NCBI GenBank assembly: GCA_015179125.1
Contig: WHVA01000576.1
Span: 1-64,000, forward strand
Source of the DNA: Gautieria morchelliformis
Lineage: Eukaryota; Basidiomycota; Agaricomycetes; Gomphales; Gomphaceae
Reading direction: 5' to 3'
DNA: 64,000 nt
Part shown: positions 10,586 through 20,492 of the stretch, piece after piece
How the letters are laid out: each line of letters opens with the position of its first letter
How positions within the stretch are numbered: position 1 is the first letter of the stretch
Position numbers and translations under genes: made by a program
The notes under the pieces: generated by a model
What the model was told of the DNA's origin: nothing
Seen by the model: only the letters and a program-made list of their open reading frames with translations
The model's database searches: none

Positions 10586-11835
10586 TGTCAAGATTGGATT
10601 TTAGGCGTTAATATCATGTATTAGTGAACACAGCGAATGCCCAAACGACTTGTGCAATGAGGTGTGTAGTTCGGCAAACAATGTCAAGCCAATAAAGGTT
10701 TATGAGGTAAGGGGGCTACTCAACCAGAGCTCGCCGTGTCTACAGTCAAAGCGAAATAGCCCGTGGGACTTGACAATGTAACGTACAAGGTCTCACCGAA
10801 AGGTTGTCTAGTAGTAACAATCCTTTTGCCGGCGAACAAACGCGTCACGGGTGGCTCCCGTTAACCACAGCTGAACTGTGGACAAGAGAGACCTCGAATC
10901 GAGGCGACTCGACGTACAAAGACCCGTGGGCAGTTCCGGGCATCGAACAAAAGTCCTCACCTTTTCGAGGCACCACCAATCACAACTATCGCCGGTATAG
11001 CAATCAACGACAGCTGCAGTAGAGACGGATGCGAAAGTATGGCGCACAGGAAACCCCAGCGGATGCCTGAGGCAGCGGCCAACCACAGTCTCATTGTGAG
11101 CCAGAGGGATGGAAGGTCCCTACTGGAGGGAACACTGAACCGGGTAATTAGCTGGATGGGCGAGGGAATTTTGGTGATGGGGTGGTGAATTGGAAGAAGG
11201 AAGTCAAGAAATTACTTCGAGGCATATCACACAGGAGAACGACAACCGGAGACTGACTTTCTCACCAGCGCACGGACTCACACACTTTTCAGATCATTGC
11301 ACCTCAATGCTGCATGAAATGGAGATTCAGATGGAACTCAGGGATTCATGGCAGGCTAGGTTTGAAGGGGTGCATCGTATATTGTGAGCTTCTATGCTCA
11401 AGGGGGTGTGTTGGAATATTGCGAGCGCTAGAAGCTACTAGAAGATTAGTAAGCTTGGTCACAGGATACTTAAGGTCGAGTCACCGTAGTTAGATTCCTT
11501 ACGCATTTGACGGAGCTCAGAGCGAAGGTGCTCCTTTGGAGCCCTTCACCGACAGCACCGACAATGGTTTGAAGACTAAAGTAGTGAAGGTGAAGTATGA
11601 AAACTCACCAGTGGTCCTCAACTCCTCCTCTGGTCTAAGATAGTAGTCTATAGAAGAGGGCTTAAGACAATAGTCACAGTGTGGTCAAGTTTTGCACAAG
11701 ATAGATGTATGATAATTGAACTGCAAAATATACATACGAATGTAAACTACTTATACCGAATGCTCATATGATATCAGTAAATAGGAAAGAGGCCATCATG
11801 AGTCAGGGCTGGATAGAGGTGTGCAGTCAGGATAC
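10586..11835 (+). repeat. Repeat family A, copy 1, with an internal insertion
   Basis: The sequence starts TGTCAAGATTGG and matches 29001-29449 and 32660-32743. The match is interrupted between about 10835 and 11540 by unrelated DNA. Near 11401-11425 that insert contains an AGGGGGTG tract followed by TGTTGGAATATTGCG, which looks like a Copia polypurine tract and LTR start. The region around 11755 (ACTTATACCGAATGC) is the uninterrupted version of the site where the DNA transposon at 29450 inserted. The class of family A is unknown; its TGTCA start would fit an LTR. Confidence 0.6.
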
Positions 11836-12028
11836 TTCCTATGGCCGGAATGCATTCACATCCTACCCATAGATCGTGTGGGATAAACCCAGCAGGCCAA
11901 GAGTCCATGCAGGGTAACGTGCATGCAGGTCTGAAGGCGTGTTTTCTTACATAGGTACCTTTGGAAAGTTCTTGAAGTAAACTACATTACTAACTAAAAC
12001 TTGCCCAATGGGCTGTGATGTTTGGACT

Positions 12029-13666
12029 CTACTTAAAATTCGACTCTAATTTAAAGCATGGCTTTTTAGAGTCCTCTGGTCTGTCATAGTCATGGAGATG
12101 CTCATGGTTGTTGTTAGGGGAGTAGAAATAACGAAACATGGTGATTGCCTCCACCTGTGACCAACCACCCCAGGCAGCTAGCATGCCAACAGTCCACTGA
12201 CAGTGCTTGAGGCAACTCCACGGCGGAAGGAATGTGTCCCATAGAGTGCCCAGCTACGATAACCCAAGCTCTGCATGTCCTTTGTCAGTGAACGACTAAC
12301 AATGGCCCTAAGGGGGGGGAAAAAGCAAAGGCTTAGGAATGAGGACCAAGGACAGTATAGAACACATACCAGAGGCTCGTTGTGCAACACACCACCTGAA
12401 GAGTTGACTTTCAAGAACAGTGGGCCAGTGCAGGGTATTTCAGGCCCGTAGAGCCTTGCCAAACACAGAAGTGCATGAATGGGACATATCTGAACATCAG
12501 CATCATTTGCATATAGGCGCCAAGTATGAGTGACACCAGTCTGGGCTGACTTCCGAGTGACAAGCTTGATATCATAGTAGCTGCCTGTAGCAGGAAGATG
12601 TCAGACTTTATGGGTGATACTAGTGACTGTCACATACGTTCACCAGGATGGAAATCAATGCTCTCAAATGTCAAATGAACGGCTTCTTCAATTCGAAGCA
12701 GCAATAGCCATGCAAGAAGATAAGTAGCCTGTGAGGGGATACATATTCAGATCAGGACTGAAAACTGGTTATAAATGCATTGCTTACATATCGAACCACA
12801 CCCCACCGACGCTCAGCAACTGAGAGACCATTCTCCTCCAGGCACAGCTGATGCAGGCTGTGCATGTCTTCCAACGTTAAGGCCCTAGCTGACTGTGAGG
12901 TCTCACCTGCTGCTGCCTTGGTTTTCTCAAGGCCAATCATAAACTGGGAGACGATTGGAGAGCGAGTGGGAAGACCATAACTGTAGGAAAGCTTAGCTGA
13001 TGTCCATGGGTAAGAAGGTCATCCTCACCAAGTAGCCAAGTTCCTATCTACTCACCATTCCGTCACATTTTCTTCAGGGTGAAGTGTCTTGTAGAAGTAG
13101 GTGAGGGCAGCACGGATGGAGACAGCAGTAGCAAACTGTAAACTGAATCAGTCTAACTGAACTACAAGGGTGAGACTGAAATACCTTTTTTCCTTCACAA
13201 CTGTCTGCGATTGGCCCACATTTTTTGGTGATGAATGATCGCACATCAAAGGGAGATTGGGAATTGACCTCAGGGGTCCAATTGGGGTTCTCCTCCAGCA
13301 TAAACTTGACAAAGGCACGAACAATACTTAAGTCAATGGTGAGTTATATCATTTACACTCTGCAGGAGCCTGTCAACTCACCAAAGATGTCCAGCCCGAG
13401 TTTTGTCAGTAATATTACGCCTGGCTATTGCATCTGCAACATCTTCAAGCTTTGATTTTTCTTCAGGAAAGTCCTCAAGGGCAGCTTGGACCAGGTCATC
13501 TATATTGTTAGCATCAGATGCCCAGGTCTCTTGCTCCAGTTCTAGCCGGGTTTGCTCCTCTAGGATCTAGGGAATGAGATTGGTCAGATACATATCATGG
13601 GAGTAGAATTTGGGCACTTGCCTTTTGTTCAATTTGATCTGGAGGTTGGAGGCTGGCAGTCGACAT
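12029..13666 (-). CDS. Basidiomycete tyrosine recombinase-like gene, probably disrupted
   Basis: A tyrosine recombinase (DNA breaking-rejoining) fold of the kind widespread in mushroom genomes and related to Crypton-type recombinases. The N-terminal core-binding part includes GLPTRSPIVSQFMIGLEKTK. The catalytic part shows LLLLRIEEAVHLTFESI (first arginine), the HxxR box in YGTHSFRRG, then AAWGGWS and the likely nucleophile in MFRYFY. The gene is rich in short introns; the first appears to use a GC donor (GCAAGT). Directly after HSFRRG the frame slips by one base, and the C-terminal part reads on in another frame to a stop at 12029. An unrecognised intron there is the alternative. Start ATG at 13666. 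Whether it is host-domesticated or part of a mobile element cannot be decided; no terminal repeats were found. Confidence 0.7.
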
Positions 13667-13999
13667 GGTGGTGGATGCGCACGTACGATTGATCGATTGC
13701 AGGCGGAGTTTGAAAACCGCCATGCATGGTGGCCGTTTGCGCCGTCGCATTTTCTTTTTGTGCAATCTATTGTATTAGTTCTTGTGTTATCCATCTATGT
13801 TGACAGAGTATTTTTATGTATAGCTAAGCTTGCCACATTGGTTAAGACTTAATTTTCATATTTCTTTTTTTTCCATTAAAAATTGAAAATATAAGAAAAT
13901 GTTACATGCTAAATATCTTCAAGCATTGCATGTGCACGCACAGGGGTGGTCGGTGGAGGTCGAGGCGGCCGCAGCGTCGCGGTGGAGGACGCGGCGACG
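13667..13999. other. Short intergenic stretch, AT-rich then GC-rich
   Basis: This holds the 5' flank of the recombinase gene and an AT-rich tract at 13850-13900. The composition then jumps to GC-rich at about 13940. No gene is seen. Confidence 0.5.
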
Positions 14000-14335
14000 A
14001 CGTCGTCACGTGCAAGGAAACAGCGAGGGAGGGGGAAAGCTAGGAGGCAGACTCACAGAGGGCGCAATGGAAACAATGGGCCCAAGGAGCGAAGGGAGGG
14101 ACGGAGCGAGCGAAGGGAGGATCGAAGGAATCGGAGGGAGCGCAGGTAACTGATGGGGCACAAGGGACACAATGGGCCCAAGGAGCGAAGGGAGGATCAA
14201 AGGAAACGGCAAGGGAGCAGGAAAGCTAGGAGGCAGACTCACAGAGGGCGCAGGGGGCGCAGGGAGCGCAAACGCAGAGGTGGCGATGGCAAGGAGGACA
14301 AAGGAGTGCATCATGGTAATGACCGTGGATTGTAA
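14000..14335. repeat. Purine-rich direct repeat, about 185-bp spacing
   Basis: The block GCTAGGAGGCAGACTCACAG occurs near 14038 and again near 14223. Between and around them, variants of AAGGAGCGAAGGGAGG recur. The run is strongly purine-biased on the plus strand. The open frames here are by-products of the composition. Confidence 0.6.
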
Positions 14336-14559
14336 GTAGGGCGTGTGATGACGGTTGGGGAAAGGATCAGAAGGATGAATGGGGAGCCGTGTAGATGTTA
14401 TCCACCGAATTTATACCGTCCCCCAGTACTGGTTGGACTGGCGCCACCGGGGTATTCAACCAATCTAACTGAATGGCAATCATTGGGCGCATTATTCAGT
14501 TCAGAGAATATAGATTGGGAACAGATACCCCATAAATTTGCCAAGGATCGTCGTCGCAT

Positions 14560-15490
14560 GTGCATGGGGGCGCATGGCGTGTGGTGCGCGTCATGCGCGG
14601 GCAGGCAGTGCGCCGGGAGGTGGTGCGCGTGGAGGGCAGGCAGTGCGCGGGCCATCGTCGCGTGCGCACGCAAAGGGCGGGTAGAGGTGGTGCCCGTGGA
14701 GGGAGGTGACGCTGGAGGTGGTGTCGTCGCATGTGCACAGGGGCGCGTGGCGTGTGGTGCGCATCATGCGCAGGCAGGCAGCGCGCGGGGAGGTGGTGCG
14801 AGGTGGAGCCTGGAGGTGGCCGTGGCCGTGGCGTGCGGTGCGCGCCGTGCGCGTGCAGGTAGTGCGCGCGGAGGTGGTGCGAGCGGAGGTGGCGGCGTCG
14901 TCGTCGCGTGTGCGGGCAGGTAGTGCGCGCGGATGTGACGGCGGCGTCGTCGCGTGTGTGCGCAGGTAGTGCGCGCGGAGGTGGTGCGCGCGGAGGCATC
15001 ATCGTCGCGTGTGAGGGCAGGTGGTGCGAGCGGAGGTGACGGCGGCGTCGTCGTCGCATGTGCGGGCAGGTAGTGCGCGTGGAGGTGACGGCGGCGTCGT
15101 CGCGTGTGTGAGCAGGTATTGCGGGCGGATGTGACGGCGGCGTCGTCGCGCGTGGTGCACGCCGTGTGCGTGCAGGTAGTGTGCAGGTAGTGCGCGCGGA
15201 GGTAGTGCGAGCGGAGGTGACGGCGGCGTCGTCGCGTGTGTGCGCAGGTAGTGCGCGCGGAGGTGGTGCGAGGGGAGGTGACGGCGGCGTCGTCGCGTGT
15301 GTGCGCAGGTAGTGCGCGCGGAGGTGGTGCGAGGGGAGGTGACGGCGGCGTCGTCGCGTGTGTGCGCAGGTAGTGCGCGCGGAGGTGGTGCGCGTGGAGG
15401 TGACGGCGTCGTCGTCGTCGCGTGTGCGGGCAGGTAGTGCGCGAGGTGGTGCGCGCGGATGTGACGGCGGCGTCGTCGTCGCGTGCTGTG
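14560..15490. repeat. GC-rich minisatellite, about 61-bp unit
   Basis: At least a dozen degenerate units share GTCGTCGCGTGTG, then GCAGGTAGTGCGCGCGGAGG, then GGTGACGGCGGC. Between 15223 and 15400 neighbouring units are near-identical with a 61-bp period. Because 61 is not a multiple of three and stops are rare at this GC content, long open frames appear in several frames at once. Confidence 0.85.
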
Positions 15491-15585
15491 GTGTGGTGGT
15501 AGCCTTGCGGGTGCAAGGGGAGGGTGAGTGGGCGGCAAGGGAAGTCATCAGACGCCGTAGGAAAAAAAAAAATCGTATTACCTCA

Positions 15586-15707
15586 GCCATGTCCCGCAGA
15601 GCGACCAGATTCGACTTTTTTACGGGACATGGCCCCCACTGACAGCACAGTGGGTGCCTGGCATGTCCCGCAATGCGCTAAACCTTGATGGCGATTGCGG
15701 GACATGC
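15586..15707. repeat. Two adjacent ATGTCCCG hairpins
   Basis: GCCATGTCCCG at 15586-15596 is perfectly inverted at 15623-15633 (11-bp arms). GCATGTCCCGCAAT at 15661-15674 is perfectly inverted at 15694-15707 (14-bp arms). Related single motifs occur near 8819 and 17930. They could be tiny transposon-like elements or RNA/DNA hairpins. No target duplication was identified. Confidence 0.65.
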
Positions 15708-15959
15708 GCTAAGAATGGAGCGCAGGGCGGCTATAGGGAAGCGCGCGGCCTCACCGAGCCAGCGCGTGAAACGCGTCCCTCACGCGTCTGAAGGAGTTCC
15801 TTCAGTGGCGAGAGTGACCCCCAGGTGGGGGCCGGCGTCCCCTTCCCCAGCGCGGTCGCTGCGGTCGTCGCGGTCGGTGCTGCAGGCAGCAGAAACAAAC
15901 CGGCCGGGGGCCGCTCACGTAAGCCCCGCCCGGCATCGGCCGCCGCGTGTCCCGCAGCG

Positions 15960-17450
15960 ATCGGTTGCTTAGTGGGGTTGGGGTAGCCGATATCACGTAT
16001 CTGACGCTGCTGGGGAAGCCCATGGTTATACTCAACAAGCTGAAGCCCACAAGGGACTTCATGAACGAGCGGTCGGCGAATTACTCTAACAGGCCATACT
16101 CGGCGATGAAAGGGCTGTGCGTTGCATTGCGGTCCTTTTCGTGCTTTTTCTCAGGCCTAGGACGTGTTGTTGGCAGGTTCGGAGTGGATTGGACCCTGAC
16201 GAATTCTGACGGCGAGGTCCACCGCTTGCGCCGCGCCATCGTGCAGCGATAATTCTCGGGTTCGGTTGCGATCAGACGAGGCGCGCATTCTGCTGGCGAA
16301 CCTCCTGAAGACCCCGGATCTGCTGGAGCTGCATCTGAAAGGGTCGGCCGTTCTTGTTGGTGCTCAGTCGTTGTGGTGCGTGCGCTGAAGCGGGGAACCT
16401 TGAAGGTACGCGGCGAGCTCGATCCTGTTGGGTGCGTAGGGCTTTCGTGTGGACGGCGCGACGGACGGGCTGGTGCAGCAGATGGACGAGACGTTTTAGA
16501 ACGGGGACAAGTTGCAGGGGGTGGCGTCCTCTCTGCTTGAAAAATTCCCCGCGTGTGACTGGTTCGATGTCAGATTGGGGTTGAAGGGCGGCGACCGAAA
16601 GCAATACGTACCACGCGCAGTGAAGGGGTATCCCCGATGGATGCTTTTTTCTTCCTTCAGGGCGTACGGTGATCTGGTCAAGCGGGCTTTTGTGGACATT
16701 CGAGCTGATCCGTATAATCGAGCCATGAAGATGATCGTGTGTATCGACGCATCCGCGCTTTGAGTGTGGTATTTGACGGGACATTGTAGGAGAGCGGGAC
16801 TGCGGTGCCTTCGTTTGGCTCCACGTCCTTGGATGGTCTCGTAGCCGAGCCCTCGCTGCCCCGCAAGGCACAGTCGGAAAGGGTGGAGTTGATCAAGGAT
16901 TGCGCGTCAGTCATGTATGATGCGGGGACGGATTCGGTAGGTGTATCTTTTGTACGGTGCTGTGGAAGATGGGTTGAATTTGCGCAGTCCATGGCTACGA
17001 TGGGGACCTTTTGCATGGTTCTTGCGCTTCACCCCCGAGGTCGTGAGCCGTGCACAGGCGGAGGTGGACAGTGCGACCGGAGAGGAGCGCCTCCCGACCT
17101 TCGACGATCAGGATAGTTGGCCTTATATCGATGCGCTGTTCTGGGAGACCCTCCGGTACAATACCGTAACGCCCTTGGGTACGTGGTATTAACGATTGCT
17201 TGCGGGTGCTGATGGACAGCTGCTATCAGGGCTGCCTCACAAAGTAGCCAACGACGATGTCTACGAAGGGACATTTATCCCCGGTGGAGCCACTATTGTT
17301 GGAAACATGTGGCATGGTCCTGCCATGCACGAGCTTTTGACGGGTAAATGCTAAGCTTTATGAAGGTGCATCTTTCGCGACCCCGCGGTATTCGCGGAGC
17401 CCGAGAAATTTAGGCCGGAGCGGTTCTTGCGACAAGGGGAGAGAATGTCG
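15960..17450 (+). pseudogene. Cytochrome P450 pseudogene
   Basis: Scattered frames carry P450 landmarks in the right order. These are the N-terminal ITYLTLLGKPMVILN (about 15990), LLANLLKTPDLLELHLK (about 16290), an I-helix-like AGTDS (about 16920), then ALHPEVVSRAQAEVDSATG, the K-helix ExxR in WETLRY (about 17145), and the PERF-type FRPERF (about 17410). The order fits a membrane-bound fungal monooxygenase. The frame changes several times, stops occur between blocks, and the heme-cysteine region after 17450 is not recognisable. The block at 16440-16740 does not resemble P450 and may be inserted or strongly diverged. It is a decayed host gene. Confidence 0.8.
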
Positions 17451-18213
17451 TGATATTATAACGACGGCGTGGGGCGTGACCGCAGGCGGGTCGTTGTCTC
17501 GCGTCTTTTGATCGTCGGTTCGTCACCGCAGGCTGCAGAGCTTACCTCGGGCGTCAGCTCGCCCAGTCCTCGCTCTTCATCGCCATGGCGTCAGTCGTCG
17601 CGTGTTTCCAAAACAGGGGGACACGTCGCGAGCTTACGTTCTACTCGGGGTTTATCAGGTAGGACGGCTGCATGCAACGCCCGTTTCTCACTGTGAATCT
17701 CGTGATTGGGTGTGTGGGGCGCGCAGGGTTTTTTTTTTTTTTTTTTTTTGTATCCATTTATATCCATTGAGTGAGCTCATGTAGGATAATACAAACGCGT
17801 AACTAGTGAGAGACCGTTATCAGGTGACGTAACATTGGCCCTAAGGCAGGGGGGTCCCAAGCCGGACTACCACCCCAAAAGGATTAAGTGCTGTAAGGTT
17901 TTATGATTTAAGGGAAGAAGGGGCGCGGGCATGTCCCGTAACGCGATCGAAGGGTGTCCTTGTCTATCTACGAAAGAGTCCTTGTGTGATTATAAGAGGC
18001 ACGGAATAGAGGTGAACAGGACATCCCGGCGGGCGGGCGACGAGGACGAGGGGCGGGCGGAGCGTGCGGGCGAGCGGGCAGCGGGGAGCGGGGAGCGGGA
18101 ACGCGGGGCGGGGGACGAGTGAGGTGCACGAGCGGGAGAGCGGCGAGAGCATGCGAGGCGTATGACGTGTAGCAGGGTGCTTGGCGCGCTGATGATCTGC
18201 GGCAGAAGGGGGG
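17451..18213. other. Gene-free stretch with poly-T and GC-rich low complexity
   Basis: This contains a poly-T run of about 20 bases near 17730, an ATGTCCCG motif near 17932, and a G-rich low-complexity tract at about 18025-18120. No gene is seen. The LINE 3' end lies just below 18214, but its exact end is unclear. Confidence 0.5.
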
Positions 18214-19305
18214 TTAGTTGCTTGTCACGGGATAGGGGATGGGTTGGGTTGGAGCGGGGGTGGGGTGGAAGCGTCGAGTCGCGCTGACATAGTCTAACAT
18301 GTATTCTATGCAGTTCGGGTCAGAGAGAAGCTTTGTTATACTTAGCGCATCGCGCCTCAGCTCGTTGATTAGGCATTGACGATGTCTTGCGTGGGCGATG
18401 CAAGAGAGGAGGAAATGGCGGACCGTTTCCTCTTTTTGGTTGCAGGAGGGACATAGCGGGGTGTTTACCAGACCCATATTGTATAGATGCCTTTGTAGCT
18501 GCGCATGTCCTGTTTGTAGCTGTACTAGGATGCTGGACTGTCGACGAGGGAGGGTGGAGGCTATCTTGCGGAAATCCGATGATGGTGCCTTAGGGTCAAT
18601 AGCTCGGAACCTGTGGTAGCGTGGGGAGTTAGCGAACATGGTACAAGCATCGTTTCTCAATTTCCTGCTGTGGGTCATCTTGAGCGCGGATTTGCTCATC
18701 GGTAGAGATGTGCGTAACAGCGTCGGGACGGCGTGTGCTGGGCTGCCGCATCCTTCTGCTGCACGCTTGGCCATCTTGTCTGCCATTTCATTACCTTTAA
18801 TTCCTGTCCTGGTACCCAGTACACCTCCAGTGGGGCCCCTCGATGCTGGCTGGCAATTTCTTGCATCTGTTCGAGAAAATAGTCGACGAGGTATTGGCCT
18901 GGAGCGCTCCTGAAGCTGTGGAGGGCCTTTATCGCCGCTTGATTGTCAATTGCGATAGCCGCGTCTTCTATGTAGTCTAAATCCATGATCAGTTTTGCCA
19001 CAAGTATCAAGCCTACAAGCTCGGCCTCGTATACGGTGTGTTGATCGTCTGGGCCAAGGTACTGCTGTAGCAATCCACGCTGAGTGCCATTGACGTATAG
19101 GACCGCCCGCTCCAACCCCTCCATCGTGGCTGGAGCCATCCGCGTATAGTCTGAAGGTGCAGGTTGACAACTTGGCCTTGTCGTACTCGGCGGCCTCTTC
19201 TTCGTTCTCTGGGATGATTGTGCGTACTGGTGGGAGCCACGCTGGGGCGTGGCGAGTGGGTTGCATGACTTCGAGCTTTCCAGGTCGCAGATTGTGTGCA
19301 TGCAG
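18214..19305 (-). mobile_element. LINE, 3' part (RNase H and C-terminal region)
   Basis: This is the downstream end of the LINE whose 5' part is at 24743-29000. It encodes an RNase H domain (STCTFRLYADGSSHDGG, then YEAELVGLILVAKLI and IDNQAAIKAL) and a C-terminal Cys-His motif (CPSCNQKEETVRHFLLSC). The RNase H part is split by frameshifts, for example after DGSSHDGG and around VYWVPGQ. About 100 residues expected between the RT thumb and this segment are not seen on either side of the Gypsy insertion, so DNA was lost there. APE-RT-RNase H organisation suggests a Tad- or I-like clade. Confidence 0.82.
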
Positions 19306-20492
19306 TGTAAGGGCAACCCTGGCTGGTTGTGGAGATCACACTACCACACAATGTTACAACTGTTCATTTCCGACTTCTGACCCTCAGTTCCGCCACTCCT
19401 TCCGCCCCTCCAATAGTTCCGCCACACGTTCCGCCCCTCCGACATTTCCGACATTCCGCCCCTTGTACATTTCCCTTGTTCTTTCGACTCGATTACTCGG
19501 ACCCACCGGACCCACCTCGCCATCCATCAAAACCACACATCCGGTCACCCTTGTAGTTCGTTGTCAGATATGTTTTCCCGACCCCTTGTTCTTTGCCATT
19601 GTTCTACCTTACCCTGAACCCCCTTGTAGTCCCATTGTTCCCAATTAGTTAGTTCCCACACATTGTACTCGACTTCCGCTTCCTCCGGAATTTGTTTAGT
19701 ACAACACCATTACTTGTTGCTCTGCGCTTTGTATAAAACCCCCCTCATGTATGTCTGTTATTCTGCAATCAGATAATCACCTTCGATACTTGATTTCCTT
19801 CGCTCCATCTCCTGTTCTTAGCACAGCGAGTCTAGCAAGATCTCAGTCTCTCTCTCAGCCTTCCGTCTTCCGCTTTCCGCCTCAGTTCCGACACAAGTTC
19901 CGACCAAACCTCTGGTCTAGTACTTTCCGACTTCCGACTCATTTCCGAAATACCTAGGACGATAGTTCATTGGGGGCGCAACCTATAAGTTGAAGCCGCT
20001 GTCCTTTCCAGTTCCGACTTAGTGGAAATCTCGATACGTAACACACAACTGACAAGGGGAAATCCAAAGTATGTATAAATGAACAGAGTATACAAGAGAG
20101 GGGATTCTCACCTGACAAGGGGAAATCCAAAGAGAAAAGTCTAAGGACCCCCAATGTCAGCGAGCCCGTATTATACTACGCTGCGCAGCCAGGGACAACA
20201 CTTGGCACCCGCCATCAACCGTGCGTCCTCCTGACCTCCCTGACTCTTGATCGGCCCTTGATGCCACCTATTACGTGAGTCGCTTGATTTCCGACACTGT
20301 TCCGAGAGTGGAAGTCGGAAATTGGAGTAGAACTGGCAAGGCCAACAGAACTGGTGGAAGTTCTCCCAGAAGCGGAATCATTTCCGAAAGCGGAGGCGGA
20401 GATGGAATCGGAACTGGAAGCGGAGTCGGAAATGGTGTCGGAACTGGGTGTGGTGTCGGAATTGGAAATGGAAAACAGGGTGTCCCCTGACA
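19306..20492 (-). repeat. 3' LTR of Gypsy-2, itself interrupted
   Basis: The outer parts, 20049-20492 and 19306-19346, match the LTR at 62462-62938. A foreign 692-bp LTR plus one copy of its target duplication separates them. The ends are TGTCAGGGG and GCCCTTACA on the minus strand. Confidence 0.9.
19352..20043 (+). mobile_element. Solo LTR (family C) inside the Gypsy-2 LTR
   Basis: The 692-bp sequence begins TGTTAC and ends GTAACA, a perfect 6-bp terminal inversion. It is flanked by the 5-bp direct repeat CACAA (19347-19351 and 20044-20048). Comparison with the intact LTR at 62462-62938 confirms the empty site. It contains TATAAAACCCC near 19733, a plausible LTR promoter in plus orientation. 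The composition is rich in TTCCG and TTCCGAC. It is the youngest layer of this nest and a fossil. Confidence 0.92.

Noticed and set aside
14496-15590. 364-codon minus-strand frame
   Set aside because: It lies entirely on the 61-bp minisatellite, where three frames are open at once and give only repeated Arg/Thr/Pro peptides.
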